Shown here: positions 54,232 through 63,951 of the stretch, one piece after another | Layout of the letters: the number at the start of each line of letters is the position of its first letter | Numbering within the stretch: the stretch's first letter is position 1 | Assembly (NCBI RefSeq): GCF_000802225.1 | Contig: NZ_JTDI01000003.1 | Span: 186,001-250,000, forward strand | Reading direction: 5' to 3' | DNA length: 64,000 nucleotides | From: Novosphingobium malaysiense | Lineage (GTDB): Bacteria; Pseudomonadota; Alphaproteobacteria; Sphingomonadales; Sphingomonadaceae | Made by a program: the position numbers and the translations under genes | Notes under the pieces: model-generated | Told to the model about the DNA's origin: nothing | What the model saw: only the letters and a program-made list of their open reading frames with translations | The model's database searches: none

Positions 54232-54990
54232 ATGACTGAAGGGAAGTCCGATCTCGGCGTTCGCGTGGTTTCGGCCGCGGTCATGGTGGCGGTTGCCGGT
54301 GCTGCCTTGCTGCTCGGGGGCGCCGTATGGATCGCTTTCGTGTGCGCCGTCGCGGTTGCCGTCCTGTGGGAATGGGTCAAGCTGGCAAGAGCTGGCACGC
54401 AAAGCCCGGCCGAACGGGGTATCTGGAATTTCGCGGGAATGCTTTACGTAGGTATGGGGGCGGCAATGCTGCTCTTTCTTCGCCATCCCTCGTTCACCCT
54501 GGCTCCCCTGCTGACGGTGCTCGCCAGTGTCGTTGCAGTCGATGTTGGGGCCTACTTCACCGGGCGGACATTTGGCGGCCCCAAGATTGCGCCCGCCATC
54601 AGTCCTTCGAAAACCTGGTCGGGGCTCGCAGGGGGCGCCATGGGAGCGACACTCGCGCTCTTTGCTGCAGCAATGCTCTGGCAGAAGGGCGCCATCTGGT
54701 TGACCAAGGCCGGCTTCGTCGCCGATGGGCCGTCGTGCTTCGGCATGCAGCCCTGCTGGTATCTGGAGGCCGGGACGATACCGCTTTTTGCCACGTGCCT
54801 GATGACGGGAATCCTGCTCGCTATTTGTGCCCAGGCCGGTGACTTCTTCGAAAGCTGGATGAAGCGTCGCGCGGGCGTGAAGGATTCGGGCAATCTGATA
54901 CCCGGACACGGCGGTGTCTTCGATCGGGTCGACGGGCTGCTTGCAGTCCTTTTCGTTCTTGCCCTCATGCTGCTGTTTCAACCGCGATGA
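54232..54990 (+). CDS. cdsA: phosphatidate cytidylyltransferase
   Basis: A 252-residue membrane enzyme forming CDP-diacylglycerol, the precursor used by PssA. Seven or so helices; the C-terminal signature is KRRAGVKDSGNLIPGHGG followed by VFDRVDG, and an earlier DVGAYFTGRTFGGPKIAPAI. Its stop overlaps dxr by 4 nt. Confidence 0.95.
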   Translation: MTEGKSDLGVRVVSAAVMVAVAGAALLLGGAVWIAFVCAVAVAVLWEWVKLARAGTQSPAERGIWNFAGMLYVGMGAAMLLFLRHPSFTLAPLLTVLASVVAVDVGAYFTGRTFGGPKIAPAISPSKTWSGLAGGAMGATLALFAAAMLWQKGAIWLTKAGFVADGPSCFGMQPCWYLEAGTIPLFATCLMTGILLAICAQAGDFFESWMKRRAGVKDSGNLIPGHGGVFDRVDGLLAVLFVLALMLLFQPR

Positions 54991-56147
54991 CGGGCCTGCG
55001 TAGCCTTTCCGTTCTGGGCGCGACGGGCTCGGTCGGTGCATCCACGCTGGATCTCGTTCGCCGTGAACCGGAAGCCTGGCGGCTGGTGGCACTGACGGCG
55101 CATTCCAATGCCACCGAACTTGCCCGTCTGGCCCTGGAGTTTTCCGCTGAGATTGCCGTCGTCGCGGATGAGGCCCGACTTCCGGAATTGCGCGAGGCCC
55201 TGGCCGGTACGGGAATTGCGACTGCCGGCGGCCCTGCCGCCCTGGTGGAAGCGGCGGCGCGCGGAGCCGACGTGACGGTTGCCGCCATTGTCGGATGCGC
55301 CGGTCTCGCCCCGACCATGGCGGCGATAGAGCAGGGTGGCGTCATCGCGCTCGCCAACAAGGAAGCTCTCGTTTCGGCCGGGGAGGTCATGACGGCCGCC
55401 GTTGCCAGGCATGGCGCAACGTTGCTGCCTGTCGATTCGGAGCACAACGCGATCTTCCAGTGCCTGCAGGGCAACAATACGGCCCATGTGCGCTGGATCA
55501 CGCTGACAGCGAGCGGCGGGCCTTTTCGCGACTGGTCCTGGGAGCAGCTCAGCGCCGCGACCCCGGCGCAGGCGATCAAGCATCCCAACTGGGACATGGG
55601 GGCCAAGATCAGCGTCGATTCGGCCACCATGTTCAACAAGGGGCTGGAACTGATCGAGGCGCATCACCTGTTTCCGGTCGGCCTCGACCGTTTGCGCATC
55701 ATCGTTCACCCGCAATCCATCGTCCATTCGATGGTCGAGTATCGCGACGGCTCGACGCTGGCGCAGCTTGGGCCTTCGGACATGCGCGTCCCGATCGCTT
55801 CGGCACTCGCCTATCCCGAGCGAATGGACACGCCGTGCGCGCCGCTCGACCTGGCCGCCATCGGCGAATTGACTTTCCGCACGCCGGACGAGGATCGCTT
55901 CCCGGCCACGCGGCTGGCGCGGGAAGCGGCGCAGGCCGGCGGTGCCATTCCTGCCGTGCTCAACGCCGCGAACGAAGTGGCCGTTGCGGCATTTCTCGCC
56001 GGTCAGATTTCGTTCACCCGGATTGCGGCACAAGTGGAAGACGTGCTCAATGCCTATATGCCCGTTGCACCCGCATGCCTGTCCGACGTCCTTGCCGTCG
56101 ACGGCGAGGCGCGTGAGCGGGCGCGGCAACTGATGGAGGCTGCCTGA
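54987..56147 (+). CDS. dxr: 1-deoxy-D-xylulose 5-phosphate reductoisomerase
   Basis: A 386-residue NADPH enzyme, the committed step of MEP isoprenoid synthesis. SVLGATGSVGASTLDLV is the dinucleotide site, IALANKEALVSAGEVM, LPVDSEHNAIFQCL and TASGGPFRDW the metal and substrate region, and KISVDSATMFNKGLELIEA and HPQSIVHSMVEYRDGS complete it. The enzyme is the fosmidomycin target class. It feeds uppS in the same operon. Confidence 0.96.
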   Translation: MTGLRSLSVLGATGSVGASTLDLVRREPEAWRLVALTAHSNATELARLALEFSAEIAVVADEARLPELREALAGTGIATAGGPAALVEAAARGADVTVAAIVGCAGLAPTMAAIEQGGVIALANKEALVSAGEVMTAAVARHGATLLPVDSEHNAIFQCLQGNNTAHVRWITLTASGGPFRDWSWEQLSAATPAQAIKHPNWDMGAKISVDSATMFNKGLELIEAHHLFPVGLDRLRIIVHPQSIVHSMVEYRDGSTLAQLGPSDMRVPIASALAYPERMDTPCAPLDLAAIGELTFRTPDEDRFPATRLAREAAQAGGAIPAVLNAANEVAVAAFLAGQISFTRIAAQVEDVLNAYMPVAPACLSDVLAVDGEARERARQLMEAA

Positions 56148-56148
56148 C

Positions 56149-57534
56149 TTGACCGGATCGCCCAACCTGCTGACGACGATATTCGCATTCCTTCTGGTGT
56201 TGGGGCCGCTGGTCCTGATCCACGAGCTGGGGCACTATCTTGTCGGCCGCCTGTTCGGTGTGAAGGCCGATGCCTTTTCGGTGGGCTTCGGCAAGGAAAT
56301 CGCCGGTTGGACCGACAAGCGCGGCACGCGCTGGAAGCTTTCGGCACTTCCGCTGGGCGGTTATGTCCAGTTTGCCGGCGACATGAATCCCACCAGCGCG
56401 CCTTCGGCGGCGGATGACGGCCTTACGCCCGAGCAGAGGGCGCATACCTTTCACGTAAAGCCCTTGTGGCAGCGCACATTGATCGTATTCGCCGGGCCTG
56501 CGACGAACTTTCTGCTTTGCGTGGCCATTCTCGCGGCGTTCGCCTTCTTTAACGGACGGGTCGTGGCCAATCCCACAGTCGCGGACTTCTCCGAGAATTC
56601 GCCGGCGCAGGCTGCTGGCATGGAGATCGGCGACCGCATCGTCGCCGTCGATGGCGACGCCATCGACAGTGCGACGGAAATTCCCAAGCATGTCGCCTAT
56701 TACGCCGGCAAGACGCTTCCCGTGACTGTCGAGCGCGATGGCCGCAAGCTGGTTTTGCCGGTCACGATCGCCAGTGAGCAGGTCAGCGACGAATTCGGCA
56801 ACACGGGCACGATCGGTGTTATCGGCGTTGAATTTGCCACTCCCGTGATCGGCGGTTTTTTCGGAGATTCGCCGGCTGAGCAGGCCGGAATGCTGCCGGG
56901 CGATCGGATCGTTGCCATAGATGGCGCGGACGTTCGCAGCTTTGGCGACATTCCCGAATTGATTCAGCCGTTCCCGGGCAAGCGCGTGACGATCACGGCG
57001 CTTCGCGAAGGTGAGGCCCGCGTTTTCCCCGTCACCATCGGTTCGGTGGAGGCAACCGGACCCGACGGGCGTCAGGAGAAGATCGGTCAACTCGGCATCC
57101 GTGCGGGCTATGGCGATGTCGTACCGGTCGGCCCCGCCGAAGCCGTTCAGCTGGGGGTTTCGCGCAGCTTCACGATCATGGGAACGATGGTTACCGGCAT
57201 CCGCCAGATTTTCACGGGCGACCGCTCGGTGAGAGAGCTGGGCGGTCCGATCAAGATCGCTAAGTATTCGGGTGAGCAGTTCAGTTTGGGCTGGGAGTCT
57301 TTCGTCGGTTTCGTGGCCCTGATCTCGATTAACTTGGCATTCATCAACCTCCTGCCAATCCCTGGCCTCGACGGCGGGCACCTGGCTTTCTACGCGGCCG
57401 AAATGGTCCGTCGCAAGCCGCTGGATGTGCGCAGTCAGGAGTGGGCGATCCGCACTGGCGTGGCTTTGGTTCTCGCGCTCATGCTGTTCGTAACGGTCAA
57501 CGATCTGGTGTCTCTGCCGATTTTCGGGGGATAG
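56149..57534 (+). CDS. rseP: site-2 intramembrane zinc protease RseP
   Basis: A 461-residue membrane protease that cleaves anti-sigma factors and signal-peptide remnants. The zinc site is H25-E-L-G-H29 (LVLIHELGHYLVGR) with the third ligand region LLPIPGLDGGHLAF near the C terminus. Two PDZ domains lie between (FSENSPAQAAGMEIGDRIVA and FFGDSPAEQAGMLPGDRIVA). The start is TTG 56149, one nt after the dxr stop. It precedes bamA, as in many Gram-negatives. Confidence 0.94.
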   Translation: MTGSPNLLTTIFAFLLVLGPLVLIHELGHYLVGRLFGVKADAFSVGFGKEIAGWTDKRGTRWKLSALPLGGYVQFAGDMNPTSAPSAADDGLTPEQRAHTFHVKPLWQRTLIVFAGPATNFLLCVAILAAFAFFNGRVVANPTVADFSENSPAQAAGMEIGDRIVAVDGDAIDSATEIPKHVAYYAGKTLPVTVERDGRKLVLPVTIASEQVSDEFGNTGTIGVIGVEFATPVIGGFFGDSPAEQAGMLPGDRIVAIDGADVRSFGDIPELIQPFPGKRVTITALREGEARVFPVTIGSVEATGPDGRQEKIGQLGIRAGYGDVVPVGPAEAVQLGVSRSFTIMGTMVTGIRQIFTGDRSVRELGGPIKIAKYSGEQFSLGWESFVGFVALISINLAFINLLPIPGLDGGHLAFYAAEMVRRKPLDVRSQEWAIRTGVALVLALMLFVTVNDLVSLPIFGG

Positions 57535-57692
57535 CCTGGAGGTTTTATCCAACGATCACAATCTCGCCGGGTTTGGCTGCTTGATCGCAGCCTTTCCATC
57601 GGGCAGATGGCTGCGATTGCCTTCCGGGCGAACGTTTGGCTTGCCCGGCCGGTTTGGTTCATCGCGAAAGCGAAAACGGGAAATTGCGTAGA

Positions 57693-60362
57693 ATGATGGG
57701 ATGGGAAATGGTTCGCAGCACGGATGCCCGGTGTGCGTCGCAGCTTGCGGCAGTGCTTCTTGGGACCACGATCCTGGCGGGAATTCCCGAAGTCGCTTTT
57801 GCCCAGGAGGCGGGGCAGAACCCTGAGTCCGCTCCCGCCGGCGAAGCCGGACAGACTCTTGCGCCGGCCCCTCAGCAGACGATCAAGTCGATTCAGGTCA
57901 CGGGCTCCGAGCGGCTCGAGCCGCAGACGGTGATTTCCTATATCAACCTGCGTATCGGCCAGCCCTATTCGAAGGCGGCCGCCGACCAGGCGCTCAAGGA
58001 TTTGTATTCCACCGAGCTGTTCAAGGACGTCCAGATCACCAACAACGACGGAAACGTCGTTATTGCCGTGCAGGAAAACCCGGTGGTGAACCGCATCATC
58101 CTGGAGGGCAACAAGCGGATCAAGGACGACAAGATCCTGCCCGAGATCAAGGTTGCGCCGCGTCAGATCTTCACGCGGTCCAAGATCCGTGCCGACGTGG
58201 CCCGTATCATCGAGCTGTACAAGCGCCAGGGGCGCTATGCGGCGACGGTCGAGCCCAAGATGGTCATGCTCGACCAGAACCGCGTCGACATCGTCTTCGA
58301 GATCACGGAAGGGCCCAAGTCCAAGGTCCGCCAGATCAACATCATCGGCAACGAGCATTTCTCAGACGGCAAGCTGCGCGGCGAGATGGTCACCAAGGAA
58401 GCGCGCTTCTTCCGCATCTTCAGCTCGAGCACCAGCTACGATCCCGATCGCATGGCCTTCGACCAGCAGAAACTGCGTCAGTTCTACCTGACGCAAGGTT
58501 ATGCCGATTTCCGGGTCGTTTCCGCCGTTGCCGAACTGACGCCCGACAAGAAGGATTTCATCATCACGTACGTGGTGGAAGAGGGCAAGCGGTACAAGTT
58601 CGGCGACGTGAAGGTGGAAAGCCAGCTTCGCGATTTCGATGGCGAGAAGCTCGCCAAGAACCTGCCGATGCACGAGGGCGACTGGTACAATGCCAAGCTC
58701 GTCGAGGATACGATCGACAGCCTGAACGAGACAGCCGGCGCTTTCGGTTACGCCTTTGCAGACGTGCGTCCGGAGTATGATCGCAACAAGGACGACCTCA
58801 CCATGGGGATCACGTTCGTGATCCAGGAGGCTCCGCGCGTCTACGTCGAACGGATCGATATCAACGGCAACACGCTCACGCAGGACAAGGTGGTCCGCCG
58901 CGAGTTCCGCCTTGCCGAGGGCGATGCCTTCAACTCGCTGCAGGTCAAGCGGTCGACCAACCGCATCAAGTCGCTCGGTTACTTCCAGGAGAAGTTCGAA
59001 ATCGAGCAGAAGCCGGGCAGCGGCGAAGACCGCATTATCCTGGAAGCCAATGTCGAGGAAAAGCCGACCGGCGAACTCCAGCTTTCGGCTGGCTTCTCAA
59101 GCCTCGAAAGCTTCATTTTCCAGGCATCGGTGCGGCAGCGCAACTTCCGCGGCCGCGGCCAGACTGTCGGTCTGTCGGGCAGCTATTCGCGCTATTCCAA
59201 GAGCGTGCAGGCTAGCTTCGTCGAACCCTACGTATTCGACAAGAACGTTTCGCTCGGCGTCGACATCTACCGCCGCGATTACAACAGCTTCAACTATTAC
59301 AACTCCAACCGCAACACGACCTACAAGCAGGCGACGACGGGCTTCCAGGTTCGTGCCGGTGTGCCTTTGACCGAGTACATCACGGCGATCGGCCGCTACA
59401 CGCTGAATTACGATGACGTGTCGCTGAGTCAGAACCAGTTCTATTCGATCGACGAAGACGGAAACTACACCTGCGATCCGCTGCGCGCGGGCCGGTATCT
59501 GTGCGACGCTCTCGGCAAGCGTTTGAGCTCCATTTTGGGCCTGTCGCTCGTCTATGACACGCTCGACAACCGTGTGCGCCCCTCCCGCGGCGAAACCGCC
59601 TCCATCAACGTCGACGTGGCCGGTCTGGGCGGTGATGTGAAGTATGCCCGCCTGCGCGCCAATGCTGCGAAGTACTGGCCCCTGGGCGGCGGTTTCATCT
59701 TCTCGCTTTCCGGCGAAGGCGGCGCGATCAAAGGGTGGGGTGGCGACAACGTTCGTCTGACCGACCGTTTCTATCTTGGTGAACCGCAGATCCGCGGTTT
59801 CGGCATTCGCGGTGTCGGTCCGCGTGTGATCCGCCAGTACCTGAGCCAGGATGAAAACGGCGATTACACCGTTGAAAACAACAAGTCCGACGATGCTTTG
59901 GGCGGCAAATATTACTACATGGGCCGCGCCGAGCTTGAGATTCCATTGGGCTCGGGCGCTCGTGAAATGGGTTTGCGCCCCTCCATATTCGTGGATACCG
60001 GTGCTGTCTGGAGCATCAAGCAGCCCGATCTTACCGATTGCGCCACCGGGTGCTTCATCGGTACCCGCGATAGCGACGGCAACCAGTTGTATTATCCGGC
60101 CAATGCTGACGGAACATACGACACGACAACTACGACCGTCGATGCCCAGACCAATGGCCTCGACAATCAGGCCGTTGGATCCACTCAGTACTTCACCGAG
60201 CGTTTCGTCGGCGATACCTGGAAGCCGCGTGTCGCGGTTGGCTTCGGCGTGAATTGGAACTCGCCATTCGGCCCCTTCCGTATCGATATTTCCAAGGTCC
60301 TGCTCAAGCAGGACGGCGACGATACCAAGACCTTCACATTCAACGTGGGAACGCAATTCTAA
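57693..60362 (+). CDS. bamA: outer membrane protein assembly factor BamA
   Basis: An 889-residue Omp85 protein. A signal peptide ends about residue 37 (EVAFA), five POTRA domains follow (the first begins IKSIQVTGSERLEPQTVISY), and the C-terminal 16-strand barrel contains the lid-lock motif IRGFGIRGVGPR and ends in a Phe (FNVGTQF), the assembly signal. Two cysteine pairs occur in barrel loops (CDPLRAGRYLCD; DCATGC). I use ATG 57693; earlier in-frame sequence lacks signal character. The gene overlaps ompH by one base. Confidence 0.95.
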   Translation: MMGWEMVRSTDARCASQLAAVLLGTTILAGIPEVAFAQEAGQNPESAPAGEAGQTLAPAPQQTIKSIQVTGSERLEPQTVISYINLRIGQPYSKAAADQALKDLYSTELFKDVQITNNDGNVVIAVQENPVVNRIILEGNKRIKDDKILPEIKVAPRQIFTRSKIRADVARIIELYKRQGRYAATVEPKMVMLDQNRVDIVFEITEGPKSKVRQINIIGNEHFSDGKLRGEMVTKEARFFRIFSSSTSYDPDRMAFDQQKLRQFYLTQGYADFRVVSAVAELTPDKKDFIITYVVEEGKRYKFGDVKVESQLRDFDGEKLAKNLPMHEGDWYNAKLVEDTIDSLNETAGAFGYAFADVRPEYDRNKDDLTMGITFVIQEAPRVYVERIDINGNTLTQDKVVRREFRLAEGDAFNSLQVKRSTNRIKSLGYFQEKFEIEQKPGSGEDRIILEANVEEKPTGELQLSAGFSSLESFIFQASVRQRNFRGRGQTVGLSGSYSRYSKSVQASFVEPYVFDKNVSLGVDIYRRDYNSFNYYNSNRNTTYKQATTGFQVRAGVPLTEYITAIGRYTLNYDDVSLSQNQFYSIDEDGNYTCDPLRAGRYLCDALGKRLSSILGLSLVYDTLDNRVRPSRGETASINVDVAGLGGDVKYARLRANAAKYWPLGGGFIFSLSGEGGAIKGWGGDNVRLTDRFYLGEPQIRGFGIRGVGPRVIRQYLSQDENGDYTVENNKSDDALGGKYYYMGRAELEIPLGSGAREMGLRPSIFVDTGAVWSIKQPDLTDCATGCFIGTRDSDGNQLYYPANADGTYDTTTTTVDAQTNGLDNQAVGSTQYFTERFVGDTWKPRVAVGFGVNWNSPFGPFRIDISKVLLKQDGDDTKTFTFNVGTQF

Positions 60363-61063
60363 TGAAAAAAATGATCAAAACCGTCGCGCTGGGCTCGGCC
60401 ATGGCGCTCGCTACCGTTGCAGCGCAGCCGGCCCTGGCCGCGAAGTCCGCTCCGGCCGCACCGTCCGATGGCGGAACCATCATTCCGGGGCTGGCCGTTG
60501 CCAACCTGGATGCCGTGGTGGCCAATTCCAATGCCTACAAGACGGCCGAACAGCAGCGCGAAACGACCTACAAGGCGCAGTACGACCAGGCCAAGGCGCG
60601 CAATGACCAGCTCACTGCTCAGATCAAGCCGATGGTCGACAAGTTCAATGCCGACCGCCAGGCCGCCAATCCCAATCAGGCATCGCTGCAGCAGCAGGCC
60701 GCTGCAATCCAGCAGCTTCAGGAAAAGGGCAAGGCCGAGCTCCAGCAGATTCTGCAGCCGGTCGCCATGTCGCAGGCCTATGTTCAGGAGCAGATCGAGG
60801 ACAAGCTCAACGACGCCCTCAAGGCTGCGATGAAGAAGCGCAATGTCTCGATGGTCCTGTCTCCCGATTCGGTCATTGCTTTCAACGGTGCCGCCTATAA
60901 TCTCAATCAGGACATCCTGAACGAGCTGAATACGGCCATTCCGTCCGCGCAGCTGGTCCCGCCGTCGGGCTGGGAACCGCGCCAGGTTCGCGAAGCGCGG
61001 GCCCAGCAGGCTGCCGCCGAGGGTGCGCAGCAGAGCACCAGCACGCAGCCGACCGGCCGCTGA
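60362..61063 (+). CDS. OmpH/Skp-family periplasmic chaperone
   Basis: A 233-residue exported protein: signal peptide ([20 protein letters not shown], cleavage near ALA), then a short strand ([20 protein letters not shown]), a long Gln/Ala/Lys coiled coil (residues about 55-165) that forms the tentacles, and a returning strand ([16 protein letters not shown]). Skp holds unfolded outer membrane proteins for BamA. It is larger than E. coli Skp, with a Gln/Ser/Thr tail. Its ATG overlaps the bamA TAA. Confidence 0.9.
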   Translation: MKKMIKTVALGSAMALATVAAQPALAAKSAPAAPSDGGTIIPGLAVANLDAVVANSNAYKTAEQQRETTYKAQYDQAKARNDQLTAQIKPMVDKFNADRQAANPNQASLQQQAAAIQQLQEKGKAELQQILQPVAMSQAYVQEQIEDKLNDALKAAMKKRNVSMVLSPDSVIAFNGAAYNLNQDILNELNTAIPSAQLVPPSGWEPRQVREARAQQAAAEGAQQSTSTQPTGR

Positions 61064-61082
61064 TAGGGCGCGAGTACCGGGC

Positions 61083-61535
61083 ATGAGCGACAACACCGAA
61101 CTGGAATACGACACCGCGAAGATCCTGGCGGCGCTTCCGCACCGCTATCCGATGCTGCTGGTCGACCGGGTGGCTTCTCTCAGCGAAGAGGAGATCCACG
61201 CGGTCAAGGCCGTCAGCTTCAACGAGGACTTCTTCCAGGGCCATTTTCCGGGTCGGCCGATCATGCCCGGCGTTCTCCAGATCGAGGCGCTGGCACAGGC
61301 TGCGGGTATCCTCGCGATCGAGAGCCTCGGACTCGCCGGGACCGGCAAGCTGGTCTATTTCATGGCGATCGAAGAGGCCAAGTTCCGCAACCCGGTCACG
61401 CCCGGTCACTTGCTCGATCTCCGGGCCGGCTTCGTCCAGAAGCGCTCGCGAGTGTGCAAGTTCTGGGGCAAGGCTTCGATCGGCGACAAGGTGACCTGCG
61501 AGGTCAATTTCACCGCGATGATCGCGGATAGCTGA
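61083..61535 (+). CDS. fabZ: 3-hydroxyacyl-ACP dehydratase FabZ
   Basis: A 150-residue hot-dog-fold dehydratase of fatty acid elongation. The catalytic His is in [20 protein letters not shown], and the Glu in [11 protein letters not shown]; the entry strand reads [13 protein letters not shown]. In most proteobacteria lpxD precedes and lpxA follows; here ompH directly precedes and rpmE follows. Confidence 0.96.
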   Translation: MSDNTELEYDTAKILAALPHRYPMLLVDRVASLSEEEIHAVKAVSFNEDFFQGHFPGRPIMPGVLQIEALAQAAGILAIESLGLAGTGKLVYFMAIEEAKFRNPVTPGHLLDLRAGFVQKRSRVCKFWGKASIGDKVTCEVNFTAMIADS

Positions 61536-61659
61536 TCTCCGCGGACCGGCTCCCGGTGCGAAAGTCCGCAGACCCTTGCATTTCCGCCCGCCCGGCGCTA
61601 TGCGCGCCGCTTTCCAAGGCAGGCCGGTTGGAACCGGCCATATGCAGAGAGACACGACA

Positions 61660-61887
61660 ATGAAGGCCGACACGCATCCCGATTATCACATGATCACGGT
61701 CCAGATGACCGACGGCAGTACCTTCCAGACCCGCTCGACCTGGGGCAGCGAAGGTGACACGCTGGTTCTGGAAGTTGATCCGACCTCGCACCCGGCCTGG
61801 ACGGGCGGTACCCAGCGCGTCAACGAAGGTGGCCGCGTGGCGCAGTTCAACAAGCGTTTCGGTGGACTCTCGCTCAAGAAGAAGTGA
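61660..61887 (+). CDS. rpmE: 50S ribosomal protein L31 (zinc-free form)
   Basis: A 75-residue L31: [40 protein letters not shown] and [19 protein letters not shown]. There are no cysteines, so it is the C-minus form that does not bind zinc. It follows fabZ by 124 nt. Confidence 0.94.
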   Translation: MKADTHPDYHMITVQMTDGSTFQTRSTWGSEGDTLVLEVDPTSHPAWTGGTQRVNEGGRVAQFNKRFGGLSLKKK

Positions 61888-61911
61888 GCGCCCGGGTCAT
61901 CGCCCAACAAG

Positions 61912-61942
61912 AAAAAGGCGGTCCGAAGGGACCGCCTTTTTT
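61912..61942. terminator. bidirectional Rho-independent terminator
   Basis: AAAAAGGCGGTCC (61912-61924), GAAG, GGACCGCCTTTTT (61929-61941). The AT flanks extend the stem and give T-tracts on both strands, serving rpmE and the convergent PilZ gene. Confidence 0.92.
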
Positions 61943-61945
61943 CGT

Positions 61946-62293
61946 TCAGGCTTCCAGGCCGAAGTTCATCAGTTCGTACCATTCGGTGCGGTCCGGGGGA
62001 ACGGCACGCAGGAATTCCATTCCCGCGGCTCTGCCCCGAACCCAGCGAACGATTGCCGGCAGCATCGAATCCTCGCCCATGCCCACGGACACGAACGCTC
62101 CCTGACGCAGATCATCGCTGTCAGTCTGAACGCAGCACCCGTGTAGCGATACGTCGGCGAGTAGCACTGCGTGCCGGCCGCCCCGTGACGTCTCAAGCGT
62201 GGCTTCGAAACGGGTGACATGGCGCTCTTCGCGGCGGCGGTCGTCCAGAGCGTCCTGATTGCTGGCGTAGAGTCTTCCGATAGGTGCGTTCAC
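61946..62293 (-). CDS. PilZ domain protein
   Basis: A 115-residue single PilZ domain. The c-di-GMP motifs are both visible: R-x3-R as DDRRREERHVTR and the D-x-S-x2-G strand as LADVSLHGCCV, with VRGRAAGMEFLRAVP at the end. I use GTG 62293 (NAPIGRLYASNQDAL follows), which starts just before the domain; an in-frame ATG further upstream (62521) adds 76 residues without domain features. Effector targets are not visible. Confidence 0.82.
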   Translation of the reverse strand: MNAPIGRLYASNQDALDDRRREERHVTRFEATLETSRGGRHAVLLADVSLHGCCVQTDSDDLRQGAFVSVGMGEDSMLPAIVRWVRGRAAGMEFLRAVPPDRTEWYELMNFGLEA

Positions 62294-62558
62294 GGCTTTC
62301 CCCGTCTCTGGCGTGCGTGGAGTGACGCGTATTGTCGACCAATAGAGGTTAATCGACGCCCACGAGACAGCCTTGCCGATACGGTAACCATGTTTTTCGC
62401 CATCGGATTTGCCTTTCCGCTGCACAGGATTAGGTTCTGAAGCCATCGAACCGAGAGCCGAAGGGGGCTGGGCCAACGCACGCCCTACCTGCGGAAATCG
62501 ACCGACCGCGACGTCAAGCATCGCATGGGCCGCCGAGGCTCCGAAAAGGAGAAGCGTA

Positions 62559-63107
62559 ATGATCCGAACAGTTCCTATCGCCGCCGCTTGTGCTTTGGCC
62601 CTGACCGCATCGGCCGGGCTTGCGGAAGATCATGCGGCGCCTGCGGCAGGCAAGACGGTTCACGCCAACGTGATCGGACAGGACGGCCAATCGCTGGGCA
62701 TGATTACCTTGCAGCAGTTGCCCACGGGTGTGCTGGTGTCCACCGACATCAAGGGCCTGCCGGAAGGCGAACACGGTTTTCATTTCCACGAAAAGGGCAT
62801 CTGCAACCCCGCTGAAGGCTTCAAGACTTCCGGCGGCCATTTCGCCGGCGGAGACCACAAGCACGGCCTGATGGTCGAAGGCGGGCCGCACGCAGGCGAC
62901 ATGCCGAACCAGTACGTCGGGCCGGACGGCGTCCTCAAGGAACAGGTCTTCAACACCGGGGTCACCCTGACACCGGGTCCGAAGTCACTGCTCGACGCGG
63001 ATGGTTCGGCGTTGGTGATTCACGAAGGCGCAGACGACTACATGAGCCAGCCTTCGGGCGCGGCAGGTAGCCGGATAGCTTGCGCCGTGATCAGCCCCGG
63101 CGAATAG
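62559..63107 (+). CDS. sodC: periplasmic Cu/Zn superoxide dismutase
   Basis: A 182-residue exported enzyme: signal peptide (MIRTVPIAAACALALTASAG, cleavage near GLA), then HGFHFHEKG (two Cu ligands), GGHFAGGDHKHG and GPHAGDMP (bridging His, Zn ligands including the Asp), and ALVIHEGADDYMSQPSG (last Cu ligand). The structural disulfide pair is C of EKGIC and C of RIACAVI. All seven metal ligands are present. AAAGGAG precedes the ATG. Confidence 0.94.
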   Translation: MIRTVPIAAACALALTASAGLAEDHAAPAAGKTVHANVIGQDGQSLGMITLQQLPTGVLVSTDIKGLPEGEHGFHFHEKGICNPAEGFKTSGGHFAGGDHKHGLMVEGGPHAGDMPNQYVGPDGVLKEQVFNTGVTLTPGPKSLLDADGSALVIHEGADDYMSQPSGAAGSRIACAVISPGE

Positions 63108-63140
63108 GCACGCGGCTGGCCACGGGACGCATGATCTGCC

Positions 63141-63785
63141 TCAACCCCAGGGGCGTTCACGATACCATTGGGTGATGACGTACTTGCGTCCCGCGCGCAC
63201 TTTCATGGCGTGATGCAGTGTCGCGGCGTTCAGCGATCCGTCCGGCTTGCGGTTGTTCCATGCGATCAGCTTGCCGCGTTCGGGTTGAATCGTCTTGTCG
63301 ATGGCACGAAAGCGCGTGGCGCCGCCCGCGTTCACGTTGTTGAGGTAGACCATGAATGTCCAGGTGCGCTGTCCTGACACGGAGCAATAGGTTTCATAAT
63401 CCGCGCTTTGCGGTTCGAAATAGTCGGTATGGGCCTTGAACTGCTGACCTACCTCATAGCGCTGCCCCTGAAGCGGTTCGGCGTGGGCTGGGTCGATGCC
63501 CGAGAACCGCGACAGCTTTTCAGCGAGCGCGGCCACCGCCGGATGCTGGGGAGACAGGTCGCAGGTCGAACTGGTGCGGAAGGCATCGTCGCCGTTGCTG
63601 TCGGCCAAGGTGGAGGGGCGGTGCTGGGATTCTATGATGGTCACGAGATCGTCGCATTCTTCGGCACCGAGAAAGTCGCGCATGATGAACAGGTCCAGAC
63701 GTGATGAAGGGAAGCGCAAAACGCCTGCTTGGGAAAGCAGTCGTGCCGCCGATGATTCGCCTGGACCTGTCATGCCGCCATCCAT
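63141..63785 (-). CDS. 2-oxoglutarate/Fe(II) prolyl-4-hydroxylase-like dioxygenase
   Basis: About 214 residues from ATG 63785. The double-stranded beta-helix has the iron triad H-x-D in FKAHTDYFEP and the distal His in TLHHAMKVRAGRKYVITQWY, where the following Lys/Arg would bind 2-oxoglutarate. QRYEVGQQFKAHTDYF and TFMVYLNNVNAGGATRF are typical of bacterial P4H-type proteins. N-terminal starts at 63773 or up to 63932 remain possible. The substrate is unknown. It converges on sodC. Confidence 0.85.
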   Translation of the reverse strand: MDGGMTGPGESSAARLLSQAGVLRFPSSRLDLFIMRDFLGAEECDDLVTIIESQHRPSTLADSNGDDAFRTSSTCDLSPQHPAVAALAEKLSRFSGIDPAHAEPLQGQRYEVGQQFKAHTDYFEPQSADYETYCSVSGQRTWTFMVYLNNVNAGGATRFRAIDKTIQPERGKLIAWNNRKPDGSLNAATLHHAMKVRAGRKYVITQWYRERPWG

Positions 63786-63951
63786 AGCGACGGTCCGCGA
63801 GCGAGAAAATTGCGCGAGTTCGGCCTCGATCCGATTTTTTGCTTTGCAAGAGCGGCCGCCATGTGCAAATGCGCCCTCCCGCGCATCGGTTGTTGCACCC
63901 AACGGCCCTTGCAAGACAGGACGCGCCTCCAAGGAAGGCGCGCATGGTGTG

